Made by a program: the position numbers and the translations under genes
DNA from: Oscillibacter sp.
Lineage (GTDB): Bacteria > Bacillota > Clostridia > Oscillospirales > Oscillospiraceae
Assembly: GCA_003487665.1 (NCBI GenBank)
Contig: DNFA01000049.1
Coordinates: 77,275 to 97,101, forward strand
Direction: 5' to 3'
Length of the DNA: 19,827 bases
Part shown: positions 1 through 7,133 of the stretch, piece after piece
Position numbering within the stretch: the first letter of the stretch is position 1
Layout: each line of letters starts with the position of its first letter
The notes under the pieces: generated by a model
What the model was told of the DNA's origin: nothing
The model's database searches: none
The model's input: only the letters and a program-made list of their open reading frames with translations

Positions 1-81
1 TATCAACAGCTTTTCGCTCTGACTAAGAACCCGAAGTATGTCAAAATGCGCCTCCCGAAAACGGGCGACCATGAGAATTGA
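1..81 (+). CDS. 3' end of an unidentified protein (partial, element-borne)
   Basis: Frame 1 is open from the window edge to a TGA at 79-81 and encodes the last 26 residues of a protein ending ...KMRLPKTGDHEN. The start lies outside the window. Composition looks protein-like, and an intrinsic terminator begins 10 nt after the stop, which is what a genuine gene end should show. I do not recognise the family from so short a tail. It lies on the integrase side of tRNA-Cys, so it probably belongs to the same integrated element. The opposite strand is also open here (24 codons from an ATG at 72) but lacks a ribosome binding site and is less likely. Confidence 0.5.
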   Translation, partial: YQQLFALTKNPKYVKMRLPKTGDHEN

Positions 82-91
82 ACAATACTGC

Positions 92-151
92 AAACGCAGG
101 AAGGATCGTAAGAGGCCGAAACGGCAGGAAGATCCTTCCTGCGTTTTTGCT
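92..151 (+). terminator. Intrinsic terminator after the partial gene
   Basis: A perfect 16-bp inverted repeat (92-107 with 131-146) encloses a smaller GCCG/CGGC stem (115-118 with 122-125) and runs into a T tract at 144-148. It sits just after the stop codon at 81. The loop is longer than in a textbook terminator, but the nested stem shortens it. Confidence 0.65.
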
Positions 152-643
152 TACCGTTTTTGTCGCGGCACTTGCCACCGCCGCGATACCGCAGAAAAAG
201 AAAGAGCGCCGAAATCACTTCGGCGCAGGCCAGGAAGAAGTTTTGTAAAAGCCGTCAGGACGATACGGCAGGAAAATCGTCAAGGGAGAGGCAAGCTCCC
301 GCCCTGTATGCCGCAGTCAGAGTGCGGTGCCGGTCGTACGGGGTATCGCGTATCCATCGATCCGTCGCCGGGCGGATCACAGGACACCGGCGGAGCCTTC
401 CGCAGCCGAGTTCAGCGGCCTGGTGTCCGCGGTTGCTCACACGAGCAGAGGTCAAAGACCTCCTTACCGCAGCGTACTGACCTGGCGCAAGTAAAGAGAG
501 ACAGACATACGGGCAGACCTCGGAAAGCACGCAATACCAAGGCTTTCCGCCTGCGGCAGTCTATCAGTTTTGCGGAGAAGCACCGGAAACGGCTCTCCTT
601 GCCAACGGGTGAAGTGCGCCCATCTGAACACAACTACGATTAC
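152..643 (+). other. Hairpin-rich non-coding stretch, possible structured RNA
   Basis: About 490 bases without a credible gene; the ORFs that cross it have Arg/Pro-rich, shadow-like composition. It is crowded with short perfect inverted repeats: 163-169/180-186, 206-213/219-226, 284-288/296-300, 359-364/373-378, 382-388/422-428 (enclosing 390-394/399-403), 521-528/542-549, and 574-578/594-598 enclosing a CCG-GAAA-CGG tetraloop hairpin. Two stems cross (251-255/265-269 and 259-264/276-281), so they are either alternative folds or a pseudoknot. It lies between the upstream terminator and the recombinase ribosome binding site. It could be a long 5' leader, a stand-alone RNA, or the folded end or transfer region of the element. 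I cannot match it to a known RNA family. Confidence 0.4.
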
Positions 644-659
644 AAGGAGATTTCTTTAT

Positions 660-1574
660 ATGACCACAAAAGGCATTTACAACACCCTCGTTACCCAGTT
701 GGACAAGCTGGCTCGCCACAACCGACAGGGCAGCTTTCGCACGAAGGATCGCTACTACGAGGCGGTCAAGCGGTTCTGCGCCTACCTCGCCGCCCACTAC
801 CATCTCCAAAAGCTGGAGAACATCAGCGGCAAGCATCTGGTGAGCTATGTTCTCTATTTGCAGGCGCAGGGCAAGTCAGCCAGCACCATCAAGACCGACC
901 TCTCCGCCATCCGCTTTTTCCGCGATAAGATGTCCCACCCCCGTTACACGCTGCCGGATAACGGCGCATTGGGCGTTGCCTTGGAACGCCGCCGCTTTGG
1001 GCAGCGGGATCGCACATGGACGAACCCGGAGTTCGGTAAGCTGATCGGCCACGCCATGGCGGAGGAGCGGGAGGACTACATCCTCGCCCTGTATCTGGCT
1101 CGTTACGCCGGCCTGCGTATCCATGAGTGCTTCCGCATGGACACCGCTGCGGCGGAGCGTGCGCTGCGCGAAAACGCCCTCACCGTGAAGGGCAAGGGTG
1201 GTAAGGTGCGTATCGTTCCCATCGAGGATGACCGTATCACGATGATGCTGCAAAAACTGCTGGACAAGGTGGCACGCGGCCACAAGCTGTTGGTGCCGGA
1301 TGGCGAACCCACCGACCGGGCCATCAACGGCATGCAGCAGTTTATCCTCCGTAACCGCGACGCCATCTGCGACCCTACCGCACCGGACAGGCGCATTACC
1401 TTCCATGGGCTGCGGCACACCTACGCCGCTGAAAAGTACACATCTCTCGTCAGCGGCGGCATGACGCCTCTGGACGCCCATTTCACCGTATCCCGGCTGT
1501 TGGGACATGAGCGGCCCGACGTGACGAACATCTATCTGGTGTCCGTGAAAGGAAGGACTGCCCGTGGAGAATAA
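660..1574 (+). CDS. Tyrosine-type recombinase/integrase
   Basis: Site-specific recombinase of 304 residues that cuts and rejoins DNA through a catalytic tyrosine. The N-terminal part (about 10-95) looks like a SAM-like core-binding domain. The catalytic domain shows Arg153 in AGLRIHE, the Lys-bearing hairpin KGKGGKVR (178-184), HGLR (His249, Arg252), LGH (His283) and Tyr292. The set is complete, so the enzyme should be active. The ATG at 660 is chosen because AAGGAGA at 644-650 lies 9 nt upstream; longer in-frame starts run into the hairpin-rich region. Its stop overlaps the GTG start of the excisionase-like gene, so the two are translationally coupled. Its role beside the second integrase is unclear: it may resolve, invert or co-integrate the element. 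Confidence 0.85.
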   Translation: MTTKGIYNTLVTQLDKLARHNRQGSFRTKDRYYEAVKRFCAYLAAHYHLQKLENISGKHLVSYVLYLQAQGKSASTIKTDLSAIRFFRDKMSHPRYTLPDNGALGVALERRRFGQRDRTWTNPEFGKLIGHAMAEEREDYILALYLARYAGLRIHECFRMDTAAAERALRENALTVKGKGGKVRIVPIEDDRITMMLQKLLDKVARGHKLLVPDGEPTDRAINGMQQFILRNRDAICDPTAPDRRITFHGLRHTYAAEKYTSLVSGGMTPLDAHFTVSRLLGHERPDVTNIYLVSVKGRTARGE

Positions 1575-1752
1575 GTATCGTGATCTAAGAGACCTCCCCA
1601 TGATTCTGCGGGTAGAGGACTTGATGCCCCTCCTCGGCATCGGACGCAACACCGCCTACGAACTGATCCGCAGCGGACAGATACGAAGCGTCCGTATCGG
1701 CAGGCAGATTCGTATTCCGCGGGAGGCTCTGCTGGAGTTCCTGCGGAAGTAA
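1564..1752 (+). CDS. Excisionase-family HTH DNA-binding protein
   Basis: A 62-residue protein with the MerR/excisionase-type winged helix seen in many Firmicute mobile elements: a helix-turn-helix in LMPLLGIGRNTAYELIRSGQ, then the wing IRSVRIGRQIRIPREALLEFL. Proteins of this family bend DNA at attachment sites and steer integrase towards excision. The GTG start overlaps the upstream recombinase stop by 11 nt and follows AAAGGAAGG (1548-1556) with 7 nt spacing. An alternative ATG at 1600 would give a 50-residue protein that keeps the whole HTH. The 90-nt gap to the next integrase is typical of xis-int pairs. Confidence 0.8.
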   Translation: MENKYRDLRDLPMILRVEDLMPLLGIGRNTAYELIRSGQIRSVRIGRQIRIPREALLEFLRK

Positions 1753-1842
1753 AGTTCTTCGTCGCGGAAATAAAACTTGCACAATAGCCGTGCGGGATAT
1801 ATCATGGAGATGGTACATTCCGCGCGGCGGAAAGGAGCGTAT

Positions 1843-3054
1843 ATGCCGCGTACAAAAGCAGGAAAAGGAGCCGGCGGTGCCGGTTCTATCAGAAAAATCA
1901 CAACAACACGGAACGGAAAAACCTATACCTATTGGCAAGGCCGCTACACAGAGGGCTTCGACCCCGGCACAGGCAAGCAGATCCAGCGCAGCATCACCGG
2001 AAAGACGCAGAAGGAAGTGGCTCAGAAGCTGAAGCAGGTAACTCTGGATATCGACAACGGCGTGTATCATGCGCCGTGCAAGCTGACATTGGCACAATGG
2101 CTGGAGATATGGTCAAAGACCTACTTGGGCGGCGTGAAGCCCAGAACGGCACACATCTACAAATCCGATATCAAGCTGCACATTCTGCCAGCGTTGGGTG
2201 CGGTGCGGTTGGAGGCGTTAAACGCGCCGATGATACAAGCCTTTTACAACGCGATGGGAGAACCCTCCGAGCAGAATCCGGAGGGCCTTTCCGCGAAAAC
2301 GGTAAAGAATGTCCACGGCGTTCTCCACAAGGCGCTTCAGCAGGCCGTATTGATTGGCTATCTGCGGTACAACCCTGCCGATGCCTGCATCCTGCCACGG
2401 ATAGAGCGTAAGAAGATCCAGCCCTTTGACGATGCACAGATCGCCGCATTTCTGACTGCTATACAGGGAAATCGCTTTGAAACGCTGTTTATCCTAACAC
2501 TGTTCACCGGTATGCGTGAGGGCGAGGTGCTGGGCCTGACGTGGGACTGCATTGATTTTCATACAGGGGTCATCTCTGTGGAAAAGCAAATGCAGCTGCA
2601 TCAGGACAAGGGGAGCAAGGGCTATGAGCTTGTTTCTCCGAAGAATGGCCGAAGCCGCACCATCGCCGCTGCGCAGACTGTACTGGCCCGATTGCAGCAG
2701 CAGCGCCGATGGCAAATGCAGCAGAAGCTATTGCTGGGCAGCGACTGGCAAAATCCGGAGGGCCTAGTCTTTACCAACGAGGTCGGGACGCACCTGACAA
2801 AGCCGACCGTCTATCGCGAGTACAAGCGCATTATTGCGGCCATTGGTTGTCCCAATGCTCGTTTCCACGACTTGCGTCACTCCTATGCCGTTGCCGCGAT
2901 CCGCGCCGGGGACGACATCAAGACAGTGCAGGGTAATCTGGGCCACGCCACAGCGGCCTTTACGTTGGACGTATACGGCCATGTGACAGACCAGATGAAA
3001 CGCGAAAGTGCCGACCGCATGGAGCGTTTTATCCGCACGGTTTCCACCGGTTGA
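1843..3054 (+). CDS. int: Tn916/phage-type tyrosine integrase
   Basis: A 403-residue integrase, about the length of the Tn916 enzyme (405). Residues about 25-70 resemble the AP2-like arm-binding domain (YWQGRYTEGFDPGTGKQ). Residues about 82-185 form the SAM-like core-binding domain, and the rest is catalytic: Arg225 (FTGMREGE), Lys267, His342 and Arg345 (HDLRH), His368 (LGH) and Tyr378. ATG 1843 is preferred because AAAGGAG (1831-1837) sits 5 nt upstream; an ATG at 1804 and a TTG at 1777 are in frame but lack this. The stop is 84 bp from the 3' end of tRNA-Cys, so this enzyme most likely chose that tRNA as its target (inference from position). Confidence 0.92.
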   Translation: MPRTKAGKGAGGAGSIRKITTTRNGKTYTYWQGRYTEGFDPGTGKQIQRSITGKTQKEVAQKLKQVTLDIDNGVYHAPCKLTLAQWLEIWSKTYLGGVKPRTAHIYKSDIKLHILPALGAVRLEALNAPMIQAFYNAMGEPSEQNPEGLSAKTVKNVHGVLHKALQQAVLIGYLRYNPADACILPRIERKKIQPFDDAQIAAFLTAIQGNRFETLFILTLFTGMREGEVLGLTWDCIDFHTGVISVEKQMQLHQDKGSKGYELVSPKNGRSRTIAAAQTVLARLQQQRRWQMQQKLLLGSDWQNPEGLVFTNEVGTHLTKPTVYREYKRIIAAIGCPNARFHDLRHSYAVAAIRAGDDIKTVQGNLGHATAAFTLDVYGHVTDQMKRESADRMERFIRTVSTG

Positions 3055-3058
3055 CCCA

Positions 3059-3082
3059 ATAAGGCTAAAAATAAGGCTAAAA
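3059..3082 (+). repeat. Tandem 12-bp repeat, candidate integrase arm sites
   Basis: Two perfect head-to-tail copies of ATAAGGCTAAAA (3059-3070, 3071-3082) lie 5 nt after the integrase stop, between it and the tRNA. Tn916/lambda-type integrases bind short direct repeats of this kind near element ends through their arm domain. The assignment rests on position and repetition only. Confidence 0.5.
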
Positions 3083-3098
3083 CCTGTTTACGGGCATG

Positions 3099-3134
3099 AA
3101 AAAACTCCCGAAACACAGGTGTTTCGGGAGTTTT
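3099..3134. terminator. Bidirectional terminator between int and tRNA-Cys
   Basis: A perfect 16-bp stem (3101-3116 with 3119-3134) has six T on the minus strand (3099-3104) and TTTTGTTT on the plus strand. It ends tRNA-Cys transcription from the right and int transcription from the left. Confidence 0.85.
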
Positions 3135-3137
3135 GTT

Positions 3138-3212
3138 TGGAGGTGACACCCGGATTTGAACCGGGGAATGAGGGTTTTGCAGACCCTTGCCTTACCACTT
3201 GGCTATGTCACC
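3138..3212 (-). tRNA. tRNA-Cys (GCA)
   Basis: The cloverleaf reads fully on the minus strand. The acceptor GGTGACA pairs with TGTCACC, and the D stem is GCC/GGC. The anticodon stem is AGGGT/ACCCT with loop CTGCAAA, giving anticodon GCA. The T stem is CCCGG/CCGGG, position 73 is T as usual for Cys, and CCA is encoded (3138-3140). Its 3' end faces the integrase gene, the usual geometry for an element inserted at a tRNA 3' end. Confidence 0.97.
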
Positions 3213-3227
3213 GTGTCAGCGAAAATC

Positions 3228-3257
3228 ATTATACTATACCAGCGTGCCGGTTGTCAA
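3228..3257 (-). promoter_or_regulatory. tRNA-Cys promoter
   Basis: On the minus strand TTGACA (3257-3252) and TATAAT (3233-3228) are separated by 18 nt. Both boxes match the sigma-A consensus, and the tRNA 5' end follows about 15 nt later. Confidence 0.85.
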
Positions 3258-3358
3258 GAGCGAAATGCCGAACTTCCGGAATTCTTCTGGTGTGTGCGGG
3301 ACAGATCGGAGTGTCTGCGCAGAGAGGACAAAAACGGAAATTTTGTTTGCTGCCCGTA

Positions 3359-3387
3359 TTGCGCGGACGGATGGGCTATGGTAAAAT
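3359..3387 (+). promoter_or_regulatory. Promoter of ilvA
   Basis: TTGCGC (3359-3364) and TAAAAT (3382-3387) with 17-nt spacing sit about 30 nt before the ilvA start codon, so the 5' leader is very short. No T-box or leader peptide is visible between 3213 and 3418. Confidence 0.6.
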
Positions 3388-3418
3388 AGACATATATACA
3401 AATAAGGAGGCGCGTTCT

Positions 3419-4618
3419 ATGATCTCCATGGCCATGCTGCACGATGCCCAGCGGGTGCTCAAGCCCGTTATCAACCGCACGCCGGTGATCCCCACCAAGG
3501 GGCTGGTGCCCGGCTGCGACTTCTATCTGAAGGCCGACTGCCTGCAAAAAACCGGCGCGTTCAAGCTCCGGGGCGCGTACTACAAGATCGCCACCCTCTC
3601 CGACGAGGAGAAGGCGCGGGGCGTCATCGCCTGCTCCGCCGGGAACCACGCCCAGGGCGTGGCCTACGCTGCCCGGGACATGGGCATCAAGGCCACCATC
3701 TGCATCCCCGAGGGCGCGCCTATCTCCAAGATCGAGGCCACCCGCAGCTACGGCGCTAACGTGGTGCTGGTGCCCGGCGTGTACGACGACGCCTACGCTG
3801 AGGCGGTGCGCCTGCGGGATGAGCAGGGGCTGACGTTCATCCATCCCTTCAACGACTACCGCATCATGGCGGGGCAGGGCACTATCGGCCTTGAAATTCT
3901 GGAGCAGCTGCCGGACGTGGACATGATCTTCGTGCCCATCGGCGGCGGCGGGCTGATCGCCGGTCTTGCCTACGCCGTGAAGAACCTGAAGCCCGACTGC
4001 CGCATCGTGGGCGTGCAGGCTGCCGGTGCGCCCAGCATGGCGGAATCCCTGAAGGAGGGGAAGATCATCACCCTCTCCAGCGTGGACACCGTGGCCGACG
4101 GCATCAAGGTCAAGACCCCCGGCGACCTGACCTTCGACATGTGCCGGGAGTATGTGGACGAGGTGGTGACGGTCAGCGAGGGCGAGATCGCCAGCGCCAT
4201 CCTGACGGTGCTGGAAAAGCAGAAGCTGGTGGCCGAGGGCGCGGGCGCCGTGGGCATCGCCGCCGCCATGTACCATAAGGTGAACACCGAGGGCAAGACC
4301 GTCTGCGCTCTGCTGTCCGGTGGAAATGTGGACGTGACCATGCTGGAGCGCATCCTCACCCGCGGCCTTGCCAAGGAGGGGCGGACGGTGAGCTTCTCCA
4401 CGGTGCTGCCCGACCAGCCCCACGCGCTGGCGTCGTTTCTGGAGGTCGTCTCCTCCATGGGCGCCAATGTGCTGGATGTGAACCACGAGCGGCGGAACAC
4501 CAAGGCGGCCATCGGCTCCTGCGTGGTAAATCTGTCGGTGGAAACGCGGGATAAGGCGCACATTCAGGAGCTGTTCGGCTGCCTGCGGCGCAAGGGCTAT
4601 GTGGTAGAGGAACAGTAA
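3419..4618 (+). CDS. ilvA: Threonine ammonia-lyase (threonine dehydratase) with ACT domain
   Basis: PLP enzyme that deaminates L-threonine to 2-oxobutanoate, the first committed step towards isoleucine; catabolic forms exist. It has 399 residues. The PLP lysine is Lys49 in KTGAFKLRGA, and the phosphate-binding loop is IGGGGLIAG. A C-terminal ACT-like domain (about 320-399, from GRTVSFSTVLPDQPHALASF) suggests allosteric control. Length and the single ACT domain fit the compact IlvA/TdcB-type family rather than the 500-residue E. coli IlvA with two ACT-like repeats. ATG 3419 has AAGGAGG (3404-3410) 8 nt upstream. It has its own promoter, and a strong hairpin follows at once. Biosynthetic and catabolic roles cannot be told apart from sequence; the threonine cluster at 13.4-18 kb makes flow to isoleucine plausible. 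Confidence 0.93.
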   Translation: MISMAMLHDAQRVLKPVINRTPVIPTKGLVPGCDFYLKADCLQKTGAFKLRGAYYKIATLSDEEKARGVIACSAGNHAQGVAYAARDMGIKATICIPEGAPISKIEATRSYGANVVLVPGVYDDAYAEAVRLRDEQGLTFIHPFNDYRIMAGQGTIGLEILEQLPDVDMIFVPIGGGGLIAGLAYAVKNLKPDCRIVGVQAAGAPSMAESLKEGKIITLSSVDTVADGIKVKTPGDLTFDMCREYVDEVVTVSEGEIASAILTVLEKQKLVAEGAGAVGIAAAMYHKVNTEGKTVCALLSGGNVDVTMLERILTRGLAKEGRTVSFSTVLPDQPHALASFLEVVSSMGANVLDVNHERRNTKAAIGSCVVNLSVETRDKAHIQELFGCLRRKGYVVEEQ

Positions 4619-4620
4619 AT

Positions 4621-4659
4621 ATACGCGCAGCCCCCGCCTTCGGCGGGGGCTGCGCGTAT
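4621..4659. terminator. Hairpin between convergent ilvA and tmcAL
   Basis: A perfect 18-bp GC-rich stem (4621-4638 with 4642-4659) with a TTC loop lies exactly between the ilvA stop and the tmcAL stop. T tracts are poor on both sides, but the position between convergent genes supports a two-way terminator. Confidence 0.7.
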
Positions 4660-5838
4660 TCATATCATCACCGGCGTGGTGCGGTAGTCCTGTCCGGGAG
4701 CGGACTGGGTCAGGTCGGGGCGCGCCAGCACATAGAGATCGGTGCAGCGTCCCTCCAGCGCGAACAGCGCCGCCGCGTCCGCGCCCAGCGACGATACGTC
4801 GGCGGGCTTGGTGAGCACCGGTGCGCCTGCGTCCCGCAGGCGGCGCAGATGGGCGCGTCCCGCCGCCGTCGCCGCCAGTACCCGGATATACGGCACCTGC
4901 GCCGGTGCCGGCGGCAGCTGTAAATAGGCCGCCAGCGCCATCCGCCGCAGGCGGGCAAGGGGATAGCGCTTCGTTTTGGCGGCGGACAGCAGCCCGTCTA
5001 CCGTGCAGGCGCTGCGGGCGGCCTGATACAGCCGGTGGTACAGCCCCTCGCCACCGGGGTCGTACCCGCGCCAGTCCTCCTCCGTCATGACGCGCAGGCG
5101 GGAGAGAACGGCTCGTTCGCAGACTGCGCTGTCGGTCACGCGGCCGCGCGACAGCTCCCGCCGCAGGATGCCCGCCGCCTCGGGCGGCGTGAAGCCGCAG
5201 GCGGCCTCCCCTTGCCCCTGCCGCAGCAGCTGCCGCAGATACGAGGCGGAGGCGGTGCCGCCCTCCGGTGCGCCGTCGTGGGCGGCGCCGGTGCGGAGCA
5301 GGGTAGCGGGCGTCATGGATGCGCCGGTGCGCCGGAGGGCGCGGAGGTACTCCACCGCCAGCGTGTTGTTGGGGCTTTCCAGCAGGGCGGCGTCCGCATC
5401 GCCCAGCAGGGCGGCGGCGGCACGCTGGCGGCGGACGGCGAAGGTCGCGCCGCTGTCAGCCGCCGTCAGGCGGTCGGCAAAGGCGGGACTGTCCAGGCAG
5501 TCCGCCAGCCGCCGCAAGGCGGACAGCTCGCCGCACTCGCTGCCGAACAGCAGCGTGTCGACACCGGTCAGCGCCAGCAGCTGCACGCCGCCCCGCGCGA
5601 ATGTCTCCGCCGGGGACATAGCCCAGACCGTGGGCAGCTCCACCACCAGATCGGCGCCGCAGCGGACGGCCATCTCCGCCCGCGCCCGCTTGTCCAGCGC
5701 GGCAAAGCTGCCCCGCTGGGTGAAATTGCCGCTCATGGCGCAGATCACCGCGTCCGCACCCATGGCGCGGGCGTGGGACAGCAGCCGGGCGTGGCCGCTG
5801 TGGAGGGGGTCAAATTCGCAGATAATACCGATGTACAT
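4660..5838 (-). CDS. tmcAL: tRNA(Met) cytidine acetate ligase TmcAL (YlbM family)
   Basis: Cytoplasmic enzyme that uses acetate and ATP to acetylate the wobble cytidine of elongator tRNA-Met (role known from Bacillus subtilis TmcAL). It has 392 residues, close to the usual length. The N-terminus MYIGIICEFDPLHSGH carries the HxGH nucleotidyltransferase signature (His13-His16), followed by the conserved MSGNFTQRG and SPAETFARGG segments. The remainder is the less conserved helical C-terminal domain. ATG at 5838 follows AAGGAG with 6 nt spacing. Ala- and Arg-rich composition reflects the high GC of the genome. It is transcribed alone, convergent with ilvA and divergent from the nucleosidase gene. 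Confidence 0.93.
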   Translation of the reverse strand: MYIGIICEFDPLHSGHARLLSHARAMGADAVICAMSGNFTQRGSFAALDKRARAEMAVRCGADLVVELPTVWAMSPAETFARGGVQLLALTGVDTLLFGSECGELSALRRLADCLDSPAFADRLTAADSGATFAVRRQRAAAALLGDADAALLESPNNTLAVEYLRALRRTGASMTPATLLRTGAAHDGAPEGGTASASYLRQLLRQGQGEAACGFTPPEAAGILRRELSRGRVTDSAVCERAVLSRLRVMTEEDWRGYDPGGEGLYHRLYQAARSACTVDGLLSAAKTKRYPLARLRRMALAAYLQLPPAPAQVPYIRVLAATAAGRAHLRRLRDAGAPVLTKPADVSSLGADAAALFALEGRCTDLYVLARPDLTQSAPGQDYRTTPVMI

Positions 5839-5862
5839 GGGCGGCTCCTTTCCTTTTTTCCT

Positions 5863-5891
5863 ATTTTACAGGGGAACCGGACAAAATGCAA
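5863..5891 (-). promoter_or_regulatory. Promoter of tmcAL
   Basis: On the minus strand TTGCAT (5891-5886) and TAAAAT (5868-5863) are 17 nt apart, about 25 nt before the start codon. Its -35 box is one base away from the -35 box of the divergent nucleosidase promoter. Confidence 0.6.
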
Positions 5892-5892
5892 C

Positions 5893-5922
5893 TTGACATT
5901 CCCGAGGTCAGGTATTTACAAT
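5893..5922 (+). promoter_or_regulatory. Promoter of the MTA/SAH nucleosidase gene
   Basis: Consensus TTGACA (5893-5898) and TACAAT (5917-5922) with 18-nt spacing lie 30 nt before the ATG. The promoter is back to back with that of tmcAL. Confidence 0.75.
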
Positions 5923-5952
5923 GGAGAAAACGAGAAAAGTGAGGCCTTTTTT

Positions 5953-6621
5953 ATGCTGACAGGACTGCTGTACGCCATGCCGGGCGAGATCAAGAGCCTG
6001 CTCCCGGAGGGCGCGGAGCCGGAACGGGTGGAGGCGGGCGTGCCCTTTTACCGCATCCGGGAGGACGTGGTGGCCTGCTGCGGCGGCGTGGGAAAGGTGA
6101 ATGCGGCCATGTCCACGCAGCTGTTCATCGACCTGTACCACCCGGCGCGCATCGTCAACGTGGGCGTGGCCGGATGCTTCGAGGATGTGCCCATCGGCAC
6201 GCTGGTGCTGGCGGATCGCTTCATGCAGCATGATGTGGATACCTCCGCCGTGGGTGACCCCGTGGGGCTGGTGTCCACGGTGAACCGGATGGACTTCCCC
6301 GCCGCCGAGCCGGAGCGCGCCAGAGCCGCCATGGACAGAACCGGATACCCCTACCGGGTGGGCAGCGTGGCCACCGGCGAGTGGTTCGCCGTCCGGGGGC
6401 AGCGGGCGCAGTGGATCGCCGACACGTTCCATCCCCTGGTCATCGAGATGGAGAGCGGCGCGGCGGCGCAGGTGTGTTACCGGAATCAGGTGCCGTTCAT
6501 GGCGCTGAAATCCGTGTCCGACTGCCTGCTGACAGATCACGACACCTATTTCAGCTTTCCCGAGGCCATGAAGGATCTCAATCGCGTGGCTATGGCGTTT
6601 TTGGACGCGCTGGACGGATAA
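5953..6621 (+). CDS. mtnN: 5'-methylthioadenosine/S-adenosylhomocysteine nucleosidase
   Basis: Cleaves adenine from methylthioadenosine and S-adenosylhomocysteine, feeding the methyl cycle and methionine salvage. The 222 residues match the MTAN/Pfs family. Catalytic Glu12 lies in AMPGEI, the ribose-binding MES motif is at 166-168 (EMESGAAA), and catalytic Asp190 is in KSVSD. The usual GSAGG loop is GVAGCF here, a modest change. The family start is the ATG at 5953 with a weak AGTGAGG 8 nt upstream; the longer open frame upstream reads backwards through tmcAL and is not coding. It is monocistronic from a consensus promoter, and no SAM or SAH riboswitch is visible in the 30-nt leader. Confidence 0.9.
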   Translation: MLTGLLYAMPGEIKSLLPEGAEPERVEAGVPFYRIREDVVACCGGVGKVNAAMSTQLFIDLYHPARIVNVGVAGCFEDVPIGTLVLADRFMQHDVDTSAVGDPVGLVSTVNRMDFPAAEPERARAAMDRTGYPYRVGSVATGEWFAVRGQRAQWIADTFHPLVIEMESGAAAQVCYRNQVPFMALKSVSDCLLTDHDTYFSFPEAMKDLNRVAMAFLDALDG

Positions 6622-6672
6622 ATGCGCCGGTATTCCTGCGGAAAAGGGATATTTTCTCTCAGTTTTTGCAAA

Positions 6673-6718
6673 AACAGCGTCTTTTCCTGTTGACAAGCGG
6701 GAAAGACGCTGTTATACT
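6673..6718 (+). promoter_or_regulatory. rplU operon promoter within an inverted repeat
   Basis: TTGACA (6690-6695) and TATACT (6713-6718) with 17-nt spacing make a strong promoter. A 12-bp perfect inverted repeat (6673-6684 with 6702-6713) straddles the -35 box and ends at the -10 box. As RNA from the upstream nucleosidase gene the dyad could end transcription, although no T tract follows; as DNA it could be an operator. Confidence 0.75.
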
Positions 6719-6724
6719 TGATAA

Positions 6725-6813
6725 GCCGCTTTGAATGGGTAAGCAAGCGCCGGCATATCCGGCCGCCCCCGACAGCGAGTCCGTAATTAAGGAAAGGCAG
6801 GTGCAACAAGGTT
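6725..6813 (+). ncRNA. 5' leader of rplU, probable L21 leader
   Basis: About 90 nt lie between the expected transcription start and the rplU ATG. They contain a GCCGG/CCGGC hairpin (near 6750-6765) and a purine-rich conserved-looking stretch before the start. Firmicute rplU operons usually carry an autoregulatory L21 leader here. The call rests on gene context plus a hairpin, not on a covariance match. Confidence 0.5.
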
Positions 6814-7125
6814 ATGCAGGCTATTATCGTTACCGGCGGTAAGCAGTACAACGTCAGCGAGGGTGACACTCTGTTCATCGAGAAGCTGGACGTCAATGCT
6901 GGCGACGCTGTGGTGTTCGATCAGGTTCTGGCCATCGTCGATGGTGAGAACACCAAGTTCGGCACTCCCGTGGTGGAGGGCGCGAAGGTGGACGCCACTG
7001 TGGTGAAGAACGGCAAGGGCAAGAAGATCCGTATCTTCAAGTATACCCCCAAGAAGGGTTATCGCAAACGGCAGGGTCATCGTCAGCCCTACACCAAGGT
7101 CGAGATCGGCAAGATCACGTTCTGA
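6814..7125 (+). CDS. rplU: 50S ribosomal protein bL21
   Basis: A 103-residue large-subunit protein that binds 23S rRNA. It shows the family start MQAIIVTGGKQYNVSEGD, the central GTPVVEGAKV segment and the basic C-terminus KKGYRKRQGHRQPYTKVEI. Length is normal. It is the first gene of a three-gene operon with prp 8 nt downstream, then rpmA, the conserved Firmicute order. Confidence 0.98.
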   Translation: MQAIIVTGGKQYNVSEGDTLFIEKLDVNAGDAVVFDQVLAIVDGENTKFGTPVVEGAKVDATVVKNGKGKKIRIFKYTPKKGYRKRQGHRQPYTKVEIGKITF

Positions 7126-7133
7126 GAAGGGAC

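Noticed and set aside
52..60. CTCCCGAAA shared with the terminator at 3105-3113, as a possible attachment core
   Set aside because: Only 9 bp, part of a hairpin arm, and the flanks do not match. The coding tail on its left also shows the element continues beyond it.
1..72. Minus-strand ORF starting MVARFREAHF at the window edge
   Set aside because: The composition is plausible, but it has no ribosome binding site, and a plus-strand stop followed by a terminator explains the region better.
38..928. A 296-codon plus-strand frame crossing the hairpin-rich region
   Set aside because: It runs into the recombinase in another frame, has Arg/Pro-rich composition and no ribosome binding site.
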